Under the pieces are notes generated by a model, which saw only the letters and a program-made list of their open reading frames with translations, was not told where the DNA came from and ran no database searches. The translations under genes were made by a program, and so were the position numbers. From JANRKB01 sp033763695 (GTDB taxonomy: Bacteria; Planctomycetota; Phycisphaerae; Phycisphaerales; UBA1924), in NCBI GenBank assembly GCA_033763695.1, contig JANRKB010000043.1:124001-188000 (forward strand): DNA of 64,000 nt. Direction: 5' to 3'. Shown here piece after piece: positions 46,140-54,474 of the stretch. Positions within the stretch are counted from its first letter, which is position 1. Each line of letters begins with the position of its first letter.

Positions 46140-48341
46140 TCAGCACCCTGCCCCGAACGCGGCGACAAACGCATCGAAGTCTTCGAACGTGAGGAAGCCG
46201 TCTTGGTTGAAGTCTGCCCGCGCCCACCCGCCCTCAAAAGCACCGATGAACGCGTCAAAATCGTCGAACGTGAGGAAGCCGTCTTGGTTGAAGTCGGCGG
46301 AACAGGGCGGCGCTTGGAGCGCGAGCAGCGGCGAGGACGTAAAGCCAGACGTACTCGCCGAAAGCGAATTGCCACGATACGTGCCCGAGATGCGCACGCA
46401 GCAGGGCGTTGTCGTCGTGGGCAGCGCGGTGAGGTAGACACCAAACGGCGGGATCTGCGCGAGATTCTTCGGCCCGCTTCCGCCGAAGCGCGTGTCGTTG
46501 GCCCAGCCAAACGTCATGAGCGTGCGCGGCGCGCCGCCGCCGACATCGAAATACATCGCGGGAGCGGTGATGGGGAATGAGGAGACGTTGATGTAGGCGA
46601 CACCGGGTCGATCGACCGAGATGTACGGCACACCGGGAACGGAAGTGACGCGCGCGACGACGGCGACAGTCCGCGGCGGAAGCGATGACACATTGATGAG
46701 TTGATTGGCGCTCACGCCATTAACGAGACCCGCGATCGCTCCGCCACCGGACAAGTTGGTGAGATACGCGGTTTTTGGGGCTCCGGCGAAGAACGGGTTG
46801 TCGCCGCTCGGACCCGGTGGTGTAGACACGATCTCAGAGCTCGAGAGCGTGTAGCTCAATGACGAGCGAACATTCGCCGCCAATGCGACGAAGCCGGGAA
46901 GAGCTTGCCCGACGACAACGCCATCGAAGCGTCGGCTCAAGCCACCCGCAGCTCCGAACGAAGCGGACTGAAGTGAGAGATCAGAGGCGAAGAGCCGGAT
47001 GGTGCCGCCACTGCCGCCGAAACCGGGTCCGCCGTTGCCGCCGGTGCCGCCGCGCCCGCCCGGACCACCATCACCGCCGCGACCGCCATTGCCGCCGTTG
47101 CCCGAGCCGGCGCTGCCACCTTGACCACCTTCGCCGCCGCCGCCGCTGCCGGTCATGTCTGCCCCGAAGTTGCCGGGCTGACCCGCGCCAGGGATGGAAG
47201 CGTCGCCGCCGCGTGCGAGCACGGTGCCGCGGAAGATGACGCGACCGAGCGCCCCGAGCTCGAATGCGCCGCCGCCGCCACCACCTGCGCCGCCATCGCC
47301 GCCGCGTCCACCGGGGCCGCCGCCACCACCACCGCCGCCGATGCCGCCGTTGCCGCCGCGACCGCCTGAGACGCACGAGGTCGCGCCGCCGCCGCCGCCA
47401 CCACCGCCGGAACCGCCCCAACCTCCAAAGCCACCGCCGCCGCCGCCGGAGCCGCCCGAACCGGACACGCCGCCCGCACCGGCGATGAGATCCTTCGTCG
47501 TGTCGATTCCGAGCAATGGGCTCGTGCCGTTGGCAAGCGGCTGCTGGCCGTCGTTCCCGTTCGTCCCCGGGAAACCGATGGAGCCAGGGTTGCCGTCGGA
47601 ACCATTGCCGCCTTGTCCGCCGCTCGCATAGCCACCGCCGCCGCCGCCGCCGATGAGCCCGCCACTTCCCGAAGTTCCCTGAAGCCCGCCGAGCACGACG
47701 GCGCCACCGACTCGCACCGACTGCAGGTGGGCCAAGCGGCCAAATGCAAGCGAGCCCGTGTTGCCATTTCCAGCAATGGAGCTTGAGCTTCCACGCCCGA
47801 CATTGGCGAAGACTTGATAGCCAGGACTGCCGTCGCCGCCGCTTCCGCCGTTTGAGAAGATGCAGAAGTTTGGCGTCCCACCGTCGCCACCCTGCCCGAC
47901 ATCAAGATTGGGCGAGAGGTTGCCTAGCTGGACCCCGCCTTGGCTGCCCGCGCCCGGAGCACCACCATTGCCGCCGCCTGCGTTGCCCCCCAGGCCGTAG
48001 GCACTCGCGTCGATGATGGTGCCGGTATTGACGATGAGATCGCCGCCGACCAGAACGCGCGCGGGGAATGGACCGCTGATGGTGATCACCTGCGATGCCG
48101 GGATTGAAAGATCGCCGCGCACGTAGAACGTGGCGACGCCGTCGAGAAGCCTGGCGGTGTACGGGGTGCCGAAGAACGTCGAACCGCCGCCGGCACCAGT
48201 GATCTCGAGGAAATTCGTATTAATGTCGGTCTGTGCCGCGGCACCCGCGGCGATCGAGAGCGTCAACGCCGCGCCGAGCAGTCGAAGACCAGCGCGTGCG
48301 CCAAGGTTTGCCTGCCCACGTCCGGAAACAAGATTCTTCAT
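46140..48341 (-). CDS. Secreted glycine-rich protein with GC-type dockerin-like tail
   Basis: A 733-residue exported protein (signal ending AGAAAQTD). After a short beta segment (SIPASQVITISGPFPARVLVGGDLIV) comes a Gly-rich stretch of about 300 residues with GGxGGxGG patterns. A beta-rich domain of about 230 residues and tail units DFNQDGFLTFDDFD and DFNQDGFLTFEDFD follow, ending GAGC. It resembles PE-PGRS-like or autotransporter-like Gly-rich surface proteins in composition only. The start could be 48356, but 48341 has AAGGA seven bases upstream. It has its own terminator, so it is probably monocistronic. Confidence 0.8.
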   Translation of the reverse strand: MKNLVSGRGQANLGARAGLRLLGAALTLSIAAGAAAQTDINTNFLEITGAGGGSTFFGTPYTARLLDGVATFYVRGDLSIPASQVITISGPFPARVLVGGDLIVNTGTIIDASAYGLGGNAGGGNGGAPGAGSQGGVQLGNLSPNLDVGQGGDGGTPNFCIFSNGGSGGDGSPGYQVFANVGRGSSSSIAGNGNTGSLAFGRLAHLQSVRVGGAVVLGGLQGTSGSGGLIGGGGGGGYASGGQGGNGSDGNPGSIGFPGTNGNDGQQPLANGTSPLLGIDTTKDLIAGAGGVSGSGGSGGGGGGFGGWGGSGGGGGGGGATSCVSGGRGGNGGIGGGGGGGGPGGRGGDGGAGGGGGGAFELGALGRVIFRGTVLARGGDASIPGAGQPGNFGADMTGSGGGGEGGQGGSAGSGNGGNGGRGGDGGPGGRGGTGGNGGPGFGGSGGTIRLFASDLSLQSASFGAAGGLSRRFDGVVVGQALPGFVALAANVRSSLSYTLSSSEIVSTPPGPSGDNPFFAGAPKTAYLTNLSGGGAIAGLVNGVSANQLINVSSLPPRTVAVVARVTSVPGVPYISVDRPGVAYINVSSFPITAPAMYFDVGGGAPRTLMTFGWANDTRFGGSGPKNLAQIPPFGVYLTALPTTTTPCCVRISGTYRGNSLSASTSGFTSSPLLALQAPPCSADFNQDGFLTFDDFDAFIGAFEGGWARADFNQDGFLTFEDFDAFVAAFGAGC

Positions 48342-48610
48342 CGCAGCATCCTTCATGGCGATCTCTCGCTCAGCATCGCGGCAACGACCCGCGACGCCGC
48401 CTCTCACGGCAGTGCAATCAGATGGCCGCGAGATGACCCCAAAGACTAGCGGCGACCAGAAAAAGACACAAGAAAAATCGACACGCGGCCGCATTCGAGC
48501 TCGCGATCTCGCGACATGCCGCCTGCATCGCGACTCGCTCGGCCCACGAAGCACCACACCCGCGCACCATCGCCGCACGGGTGGGAGAAATGCTCAGATC
48601 GTGATCGCGC

Positions 48611-50236
48611 TCAACACCCCGACTCAAACACAGCGACGAATGCGTCAAAGTCCTCGAACGTCAGGAAACCGTCGACGTTGAAGTCGGCATTGGCACTCCC
48701 CGCCTCGAACGCTGCGACGAACGCGTCGAAATCCTCGAAAGTCAGGAAGCCGTCTTGGTTGAAGTCTGCGGCACACTCCAGTTCAAGCAGAATGTAGTCG
48801 AGGCCGTAGGCATACCTGAGACCCGTCGACCTCGGGTTTGCTCCGACGACTTGCGTACGCCACGTGTTGTTGCCTGCCGCCAGATTGAACGCGCCCAAGT
48901 ACACTGGACCCGTTGGGAGCACAAGATTGGCGTAGAGATCAAGCGGCGTTCCGGCCTGCCCGTTGATCGTGTGATGGTGGATGCCAAAGTCCGGGGCGGC
49001 CGTGAAGGACCCGTAGACGCGATAGCGCCCGGCGCGAGCGACTGGAAACGACATCTGCAACGTGCTCCCCACCGGACCACCCGCCCAGAACTGCTGCGTG
49101 TCCGCGCTCCATCGGCCGAGGAACCCCTGCATTGTCTGATAGCCCGTCGTGCCTGTTGATCGCGTCCACGAACGAAGCTCGGCTTCGATCGGCACGAGCG
49201 CAGGACCACGCAGGGCTGCAGTCAGCGATTGCCGTGATCGCAGCAGCAACACCTGCCGCATCGTCGCGCTTTGCGACGGCGTGAAGTCACTGATCGGATG
49301 GTAGTACGACATCGCGTTCGAGCGCGGCAAAGTGAACACGGTTCCGTCGAGCGTCACGCTTGTCGCACTGCACTGTGTCGCCGACGTGTTCACAAACGGA
49401 TCGGGCTCGGTTTCGTCGCGGCCATCGTTGTTGAAGACAGCGGCGTCTCGACCCGCATTGATGTAGGCGGATTGCGCGGCGGACACTGATGCGTAGATGC
49501 CAGTGAAGGTGTGCGGCAGGCCGAGGTAGTGCCCGATCTCGTGTGCAAACAGGCCGATGTTCTGCACGCCGCAGACAGTCGTACCGCTGAAGCCGGGCAT
49601 CCCGATGAAGTTGAGGTCGGTCCACGAAAAGCCACCTCCGGTCGGCGACGCGTTCGGGCCCCAACGGAAGAACACGGTCATGCGCTCGGGTGTCTGTGCA
49701 GCAACGGCGTTGGCCGCGGCCACCATCGTGGACCAGTTCGCCTGTGTGTTGCTCTCGAGGTTGTTGATGAGCGTGCTGTTGAGATACTCGACATCACCCG
49801 AGCCGAACGCCGGATTGAACGTCAACTGAATGCCCGACGACGCGAGAATCTCGTTCGCCTTGTTCACCCACTGCTGCACCTGCGACGGCGTGATCTGCAC
49901 GCGCCGACTCCCATTGTCGTCGCCGACAAAGACGGCACGCACGCGCATCGAGATGGTCGGGAGCGGATACGGCAAGCCCGGCCAATCCGCAGGCCCGATC
50001 CGAGGCCCGAAACCCGGCGCGGTGACCCCTGCACTCTGGTCCGTCCTGTCGGATGCGACTCCAACAAGACTCGACATGTGATTGCCGAGCAGCCAGTCGT
50101 CGGTGATAGCCTGGGTTCTCTGCCGCGCGGCCTCGTCGAGATGTTGATTGACCCATCCCGTCGGCGTCAATGACTCGCCGGGCTCATGCACGGCAACCGC
50201 CGCCGAGACGGCGGACGCGATCAAGCTGAGAGTCAT
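48611..50236 (-). CDS. Secreted metzincin-type zinc protease (M43-like) with GC-type dockerin-like tail
   Basis: A 541-residue exported protease: signal peptide (1-16), pro-region, and catalytic domain with the metzincin zinc motif HEIGHYLGLPH (232-242) and a Met-turn SNAMSYY (Met309), as in pappalysin/M43 enzymes. A CBM-like beta-sandwich (about 355-480) with GRYRVYGSF follows. The tail units DFNQDGFLTFEDFD and DFNVDGFLTFEDFD end in ESGC. The start at 50236 has GGAG and GAGGAG upstream. The catalytic set is complete, so it should be active on extracellular proteins. Confidence 0.88.
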   Translation of the reverse strand: MTLSLIASAVSAAVAVHEPGESLTPTGWVNQHLDEAARQRTQAITDDWLLGNHMSSLVGVASDRTDQSAGVTAPGFGPRIGPADWPGLPYPLPTISMRVRAVFVGDDNGSRRVQITPSQVQQWVNKANEILASSGIQLTFNPAFGSGDVEYLNSTLINNLESNTQANWSTMVAAANAVAAQTPERMTVFFRWGPNASPTGGGFSWTDLNFIGMPGFSGTTVCGVQNIGLFAHEIGHYLGLPHTFTGIYASVSAAQSAYINAGRDAAVFNNDGRDETEPDPFVNTSATQCSATSVTLDGTVFTLPRSNAMSYYHPISDFTPSQSATMRQVLLLRSRQSLTAALRGPALVPIEAELRSWTRSTGTTGYQTMQGFLGRWSADTQQFWAGGPVGSTLQMSFPVARAGRYRVYGSFTAAPDFGIHHHTINGQAGTPLDLYANLVLPTGPVYLGAFNLAAGNNTWRTQVVGANPRSTGLRYAYGLDYILLELECAADFNQDGFLTFEDFDAFVAAFEAGSANADFNVDGFLTFEDFDAFVAVFESGC

Positions 50237-50630
50237 GCTCCAACTCCTCGGGCTTCAGTGTGCGGCCGGACGCCAGCAGACATCTCGCCAGCGCTCCCGC
50301 TCCATCGGGCAACAAATCGCGATTGCTCCCGTCCATTCGCAATGGCTGCCACGATCAGTGATCGCAGCAACCATTCTTATCGGACTTTTATGAAAACGCG
50401 CCGTTCAAGAAATCAGGCGCGATGGACCGAGAGCAACGTGTCGTTCCGCGCCTTCGGACCTGCAGCCCGTCAGTTTGGGCAAGCCAGTCCGATCGCGCGG
50501 GGATGTGTGCACCGGCTCGGTATGTCTGCCGCATCCGGTGCGCAAGAACAGCCGATGCTGCGGGGCCATGGATGAGACCCCGCACACGCAGCACGGCACG
50601 GACGGTCACTCCCCACTTGAGGGTACTGCT
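50237..50630. other. Intergenic region upstream of the M43-like gene
   Basis: No gene is supported. An AT-rich patch near 50370-50400 (TTCTTATCGGACTTTTATGAAAA) may hold the protease promoter or the promoter of the small plus-strand gene. Otherwise nothing is recognised. Confidence 0.4.
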
Positions 50631-50933
50631 ATGCCCGCCCTGAAACTGCACCCCGCGACCCGCAGCCCTGACGCCGACCGCTCGACCTTCCCGTGGCTGC
50701 GACTGCGCCGGGCGGAAGACGAGCCGCGGCAGGGGCCGGTGAGCCGCATCGGTCGCTGGGCGCCGGGCACTTCGCCGTCGAGCCCCGACGCACACCCGTT
50801 GCCGGAGGGAATGGACTCGATCGCCAACGTCGAGTCGGCGTTGGAGGATGTCGAGGCTCGGATGCGCAACCTGCGCGAACTCTTGGGCCGCGACGCGTTT
50901 AACGGCAACGACGACGACCCGCGAGCGGCGTAA
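50631..50933 (+). CDS. Small hypothetical protein (100 residues)
   Basis: A 100-residue cytoplasmic protein I do not recognise. A Pro/Arg-rich, probably disordered N-terminal half is followed by a predicted helix or short coiled coil (ESALEDVEARMRNLRELLG) and an acidic end (NGNDDDPRAA). ATG 50631 has GAGGG seven bases upstream; a longer frame from ATG 50571 is possible. The last 91 bp are duplicated at 51806-51896 with only synonymous changes, which supports the reading frame. Confidence 0.6.
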   Translation: MPALKLHPATRSPDADRSTFPWLRLRRAEDEPRQGPVSRIGRWAPGTSPSSPDAHPLPEGMDSIANVESALEDVEARMRNLRELLGRDAFNGNDDDPRAA

Positions 50934-51258
50934 GCACGTGTCAGTCTGGTTCGCTCGTCTGTTGTTTGACGCACCCGTTGACCGACATGCCGCCGCCCGT
51001 CTGGGCGGGCGCAGCGATCCGAATCATGTGCCTCTGCCGCGACACCGAAGGCCTCGGGCGGTGGATCGTGCCTTCGCGGTGAGTTGCAACGCCCCACGGT
51101 CCCACGCGTTTGATGGAAATTGATGGGCGTACACCGCACCGCGAGTGAGGCTCGCCGCGTCGGGAGCGAAACCAGCGAACCGCCGGCAGACACGGCACCG
51201 CCGATCACGCCCGTTGCGGAGCACGGCCAGTGTTGACATTTGGCGAGGGCTCAGCGAA
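50934..51258. other. Intergenic region
   Basis: About 325 bp between a small plus-strand gene and the 3' end of the NTF2-like gene on the minus strand. I see a GCCGCCCG/CGGGCG hairpin near 50990-51012 without a T-run and no gene. Confidence 0.4.
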
Positions 51259-51636
51259 CTACGGCGTCAATTCGATCGTCGTGCTCTGACCGAACACGAA
51301 TCGCCACGCGCCGGACTCGAGTCGGCAGACGTGCGTAACGCGATACGCCGCCTTAAAGGGCTTGCCGTCAAACGTGCCGTCGTCGTGGAGGATCGCCGTG
51401 GCGAGCACAACTCCGTTTGCGATCTCGCGGACCTGCACGTCCGAGATTTTCTGGGTGACCATTCGCACTTCCCCGGATCGACGGGAGGCCAGATAACGAT
51501 CGCGCGGCAGGCATCGGCCGAGCGAATCGACGTAGCAGTAGTCGTGAGCAAGCATCGCTTCCAACGCGTCGATGTTGCGCGTCTGGAGTGCTGTCGATCT
51601 TTCCGCAAGCAACGTTGTGATCGCTTCGGTGAGCAT
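51259..51636 (-). CDS. NTF2-like protein (DUF4440/SnoaL type)
   Basis: A 125-residue protein with the cone-shaped NTF2-like fold pattern: an N-terminal helix (ALQTRNIDALEAMLAHDY), then beta strands (VREIANGVVLATAILHDDG, YRVTHVCRLESGAWRFVFGQ). Members are small-molecule-binding or isomerase-like proteins; no specific activity can be read here. ATG 51636 has only a weak GGTGAG next to it. It is a single gene. Confidence 0.75.
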   Translation of the reverse strand: MLTEAITTLLAERSTALQTRNIDALEAMLAHDYCYVDSLGRCLPRDRYLASRRSGEVRMVTQKISDVQVREIANGVVLATAILHDDGTFDGKPFKAAYRVTHVCRLESGAWRFVFGQSTTIELTP

Positions 51637-51805
51637 CTCACCAGTTTATCGCGGTACGTGCGGTTGCGTGCTTCGCGAGACACGGCAGATCGAATCCAAT
51701 CGTGATGGGTCCGGTCGAACACCGGGCTGACTGCGATCGTGCGGATGAAGTGGACGTGGATCCGCTCAAACACCTGCGATCACCTCACCAACTTGAACGG
51801 CGTGG

Positions 51806-51896
51806 GAGGATGTTGAGGCTCGGATGCGCAATCTGCGCGAACTCTTGGGCCGCGATGCGTTCAACGGCAACGACGACGACCCGCGCGCGGCGTGAT
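51806..51896 (+). pseudogene. Duplicated 3' end of the small gene at 50631 (possible 23-residue microprotein)
   Basis: 91 bases matching 50843-50933 with six differences, all synonymous, including TAA to TGA. An in-frame TGA lies just upstream (51795-51797), so the full protein cannot be made. ATG 51825, preceded by GAGG at 5-base spacing, could give a 23-residue peptide ending NDDDPRAA. It is followed by its own strong terminator (51940-51982). Confidence 0.6.
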
Positions 51897-51939
51897 CGCA
51901 CGCGAGACGCGGACCACTTGGACATTCAGCGACCTGTGG

Positions 51940-51982
51940 CACGATCATCCGCGGCTCTGCACGGATGATCGTGTGTCTTTTT
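51940..51982 (+). terminator. Rho-independent terminator
   Basis: Perfect 12-bp stem CACGATCATCCG/CGGATGATCGTG, 10-base loop, then TGTCTTTTT. It lies 44 bp after the duplicated gene fragment and has no other plus-strand gene to serve. Confidence 0.88.
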
Positions 51983-52075
51983 CACGAACATCGAGATCCC
52001 ACGATCACGCCCCCAAAGCCGGTCGTGATCGCGGCACGTGGAGTGGCGTGAACGTCCGCCGCGCTACGCTCGCGG

Positions 52076-52477
52076 ATGGAGTTGCTTGGGGTTCATCACG
52101 TCGCGATCATCTGCTCGGACTATGCCCGCTCGCGGGCGTTCTACACGCAGACGCTCGGGCTCGTCGTGGTGCGTGAGGAGTATCGCGCGGAGCGGCGGTC
52201 GCACAAGCTGGATCTGGCGCTGCCCGACGGCACACAACTGGAACTGTTCAGCTTTCCTGACCCGCCGCGGCGCGTGACCATGCCCGAGGCGTGCGGGCTG
52301 CGGCATCTGGCGCTGCGGGTGGCGGATGTGAAGGCGGCGGCGGCGGAACTGACGGCCAAGGGCGTGGCGGTCGAGGCGATCCGCATCGATGCCGCGACGG
52401 GGAAAGCCTTTACGTTCTTTGCCGACCCGGATGGGCTGCCGATTGAGCTGTATGAGGAAGGGCGGCGATCCACCTAG
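52076..52477 (+). CDS. Glyoxalase/VOC-family protein, YaeR (GloA2)-like
   Basis: A 133-residue vicinal-oxygen-chelate protein. It closely follows the YaeR pattern: GVHHVAIICSDYARSRAFY, YRAERRSHKLDLAL, FPDPPRRVTMPEACGLRHLAL, and a C-terminal FFADPDGLPIELYE. Metal ligands of the family would be His7/8, Glu near ELFSF, His near LRHLAL and Glu in IELYE. The substrate is unknown. There is no clear ribosome site before ATG 52076. It lies immediately upstream of the nucleotidyltransferase-like gene. Confidence 0.88.
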   Translation: MELLGVHHVAIICSDYARSRAFYTQTLGLVVVREEYRAERRSHKLDLALPDGTQLELFSFPDPPRRVTMPEACGLRHLALRVADVKAAAAELTAKGVAVEAIRIDAATGKAFTFFADPDGLPIELYEEGRRST

Positions 52478-52485
52478 AGTTGATC

Positions 52486-53091
52486 GTGAGCGCCGGAGTG
52501 CCCATCTCGGGACAGACGCACGCGGATCTCCTCCAAAGGATGGTGGACGCGGTGGAACTGGTACGCCAACGACTGCTGAAGGCGGCACGCGCGCTTGCGG
52601 GTGCTGGCGTCGATTATGCCGTGGTCGGAGGCAATGCAGTTGCGGCATGGGTGGCGACCGTGGATCGGGCGGCGGTACGCAACACGCAGGACGTGGATGT
52701 GCTCATTCGGCGTGCGGACTTTGAGGCCGCGCGACAAGCGCTTGAGGCGGCGGGATTTGTCTATCGGCGTGCGGCTGGGCTTGATCTATTTCTGGACCAT
52801 GCCGGAGCGTCGCCGCGCGATGCCGTGCATGTGATCTTCGCGGGCGAGATGGTGCGTGAGGGTGAGCCAGGCCCGAACCCGGACGTGAGCGAATCGCAGG
52901 ACTTCGGGTCGTTTCGGCTGGTTTCGCTTGATGCGCTGGTACGGATCAAACTGACCGCGTTTCGGCGCAAGGACCAGGTTCACCTGCTGGACATGCTCGG
53001 CGTCGGGCTGATTGACGCCACATGGACCAAACGACTCCCGCCCGCGCTGGCGGCACGGCTGCAAGAGTTGATTGATTCGCCCGAAGGGTGA
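52486..53091 (+). CDS. Nucleotidyltransferase-fold protein
   Basis: About 201 residues. The minimal nucleotidyltransferase signature is visible: YAVVGGNAVAAW (glycine loop) and TQDVDVLI (Asp-x-Asp metal ligands), as in AbiEii/MNT-type proteins. A helical C-terminal region follows. No toxin-antitoxin partner is adjacent, so a toxin role is not supported. The start is uncertain (GTG 52486, GTG 52498 or ATG 52540); 52486 keeps it 8 bp from the preceding stop and likely cotranscribed. Confidence 0.65.
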   Translation: MSAGVPISGQTHADLLQRMVDAVELVRQRLLKAARALAGAGVDYAVVGGNAVAAWVATVDRAAVRNTQDVDVLIRRADFEAARQALEAAGFVYRRAAGLDLFLDHAGASPRDAVHVIFAGEMVREGEPGPNPDVSESQDFGSFRLVSLDALVRIKLTAFRRKDQVHLLDMLGVGLIDATWTKRLPPALAARLQELIDSPEG

Positions 53092-53167
53092 CCTGCCGTC
53101 CGGTCGACTGCGTCACTTTCGGAGGACGGTCGCAAGACACCCGGCGTCGTGTCCGATATCTTCTGTC

Positions 53168-54316
53168 ATGCGCTATGCGATGATCATGGCCGGCGGCGCC
53201 GGCACCCGACTCTGGCCGATGAGCCGCAAGGACCTGCCCAAGCAGCTCATCAAGTTCATTGGCCCCAAGGGCAACGCGAACGCGGGGGCCAATGCGGCAC
53301 CCGGCGGGGCGGCCCAGCGCTCGCTCCTCGAGATCGCGGCGCAGCGACTCGAAGGCGTCGTGCCCGCAGAGCGGCGCTACATCTGCACCGCCGAGGCGTA
53401 TCGCGGCGTGATCCGGCGAGACCTGCCCGCGTTTGGCGACCAGCAGATCCTCGGCGAGCCCACGGGGCGCGACACGGTGAACGCGGTCGGCTTCGCCGCG
53501 GCGATCCTGGAGAAGATTGATCCGCAGGCCGTGTTCTGCGTGCTGACGGCGGACCACATCATCGAGCCGCAGGAGACCTTCCAGCAGCGGATGGACCTGG
53601 GCTTCCGCCTCGTCGAGCAAGACCCCAAGCGCCTCGTCACGTTCAGCATCAAGCCGACCTACCCGGCCACGGGCTTTGGCTATGTCGAGCGCGGCACGCC
53701 GATCCGCGGCGTCGCCGGCGCGGACAACCTCGCCTTCCACGTCGCACGCTTTGTCGAGAAGCCCGACCTGCCCCGCGCGCAGGCCTACGTCGAGAGCGGA
53801 CACTTCGGCTGGAACAGCGGCATGTTCGTGTGGAGCGCGGCGACGGTGATGGAAACGCTGCGCAAGTTCAAGCCCGAAAGCCACGCCGGCATGCTGCAGA
53901 TCCAGCACGCGTGGGGCACCGCCAAGCAACAGGAAGTGATCGCCCGCGTCTATCCGACGCTGCCCAAGATCAGCGTTGATTACGCCATCATGGAGCCCGC
54001 CAGCAAGAGCAAGGAGTTCTCCGTCTGCACCGTGCAGATGGATGTGAACTGGCTCGACGTCGGCTCGTGGCCCGCGTACGGCGAAACGCTTCCCGCCGAT
54101 GCCAGCGGCAATCGCACCGGCGGTGCGGGTGCATCGCTGGTTGTGCAAGGCCGCAACAACCTCGTCGTCAGCGGCACGCCCGGACACACCGTGACCGTGT
54201 TGGGCGCAGATGACCTGATCGTCGTGCACACCGCCGACGCAACGCTCGTCATGCCCCGCAGCAAGGCGGAAGAGCTCAAGACGCTGCACGGCATGGTGGA
54301 TGAGAAACTGAAGTGA
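53168..54316 (+). CDS. manC: Mannose-1-phosphate guanylyltransferase
   Basis: A 382-residue nucleotidyltransferase that makes GDP-mannose from mannose 1-phosphate and GTP for glycans. The nucleotide-binding signature GGAGTRLWPMSR lies at 9-20 and is followed by LPKQLIKF. The substrate regions FVEKPDLPRAQAY and GHFGWNSGMFVW, and the VDYAIMEPASK segment, fit the family. There is no isomerase domain, so it is the monofunctional type. The insertion after KFIGPKG (Asn/Ala/Gly-rich, about 15 residues) is unusual. ATG 53168 fits the family start. Confidence 0.93.
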   Translation: MRYAMIMAGGAGTRLWPMSRKDLPKQLIKFIGPKGNANAGANAAPGGAAQRSLLEIAAQRLEGVVPAERRYICTAEAYRGVIRRDLPAFGDQQILGEPTGRDTVNAVGFAAAILEKIDPQAVFCVLTADHIIEPQETFQQRMDLGFRLVEQDPKRLVTFSIKPTYPATGFGYVERGTPIRGVAGADNLAFHVARFVEKPDLPRAQAYVESGHFGWNSGMFVWSAATVMETLRKFKPESHAGMLQIQHAWGTAKQQEVIARVYPTLPKISVDYAIMEPASKSKEFSVCTVQMDVNWLDVGSWPAYGETLPADASGNRTGGAGASLVVQGRNNLVVSGTPGHTVTVLGADDLIVVHTADATLVMPRSKAEELKTLHGMVDEKLK

Positions 54317-54417
54317 GACGCGCCGCGAGGCTGATTCTGGGTCGACGCGCGATGCGTGCCACTGATGACCGTGTCTGCGAGGGAATCAGAGGTTCTGACG
54401 TGATGGCGTGAGACACA

Positions 54418-54462
54418 CTGAGATGCTCGCAGAGCCGAGCATCTCAGTGGCACGATGCCACT
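54418..54462. terminator. Double inverted repeat between convergent genes
   Basis: A perfect 12-bp stem CTGAGATGCTCG/CGAGCATCTCAG (54418-54447) partly overlaps a second stem AGTGGC/GCCACT (54446-54462). It lacks T-runs, so it may be a bidirectional pause/terminator or an mRNA 3' end protector for manC and the helicase gene. Confidence 0.5.
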
Positions 54463-54474
54463 CTTCGCGATTGC

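Noticed and set aside
47000..47700. Tandem DNA repeat or CRISPR-like region
   Set aside because: The repetition comes from Gly codons inside the Gly-rich protein gene.
52486..53091. AbiEii-type toxin of a toxin-antitoxin or phage-defence system
   Set aside because: Only the minimal nucleotidyltransferase signature is present and no antitoxin gene is adjacent; the neighbours are housekeeping-like.
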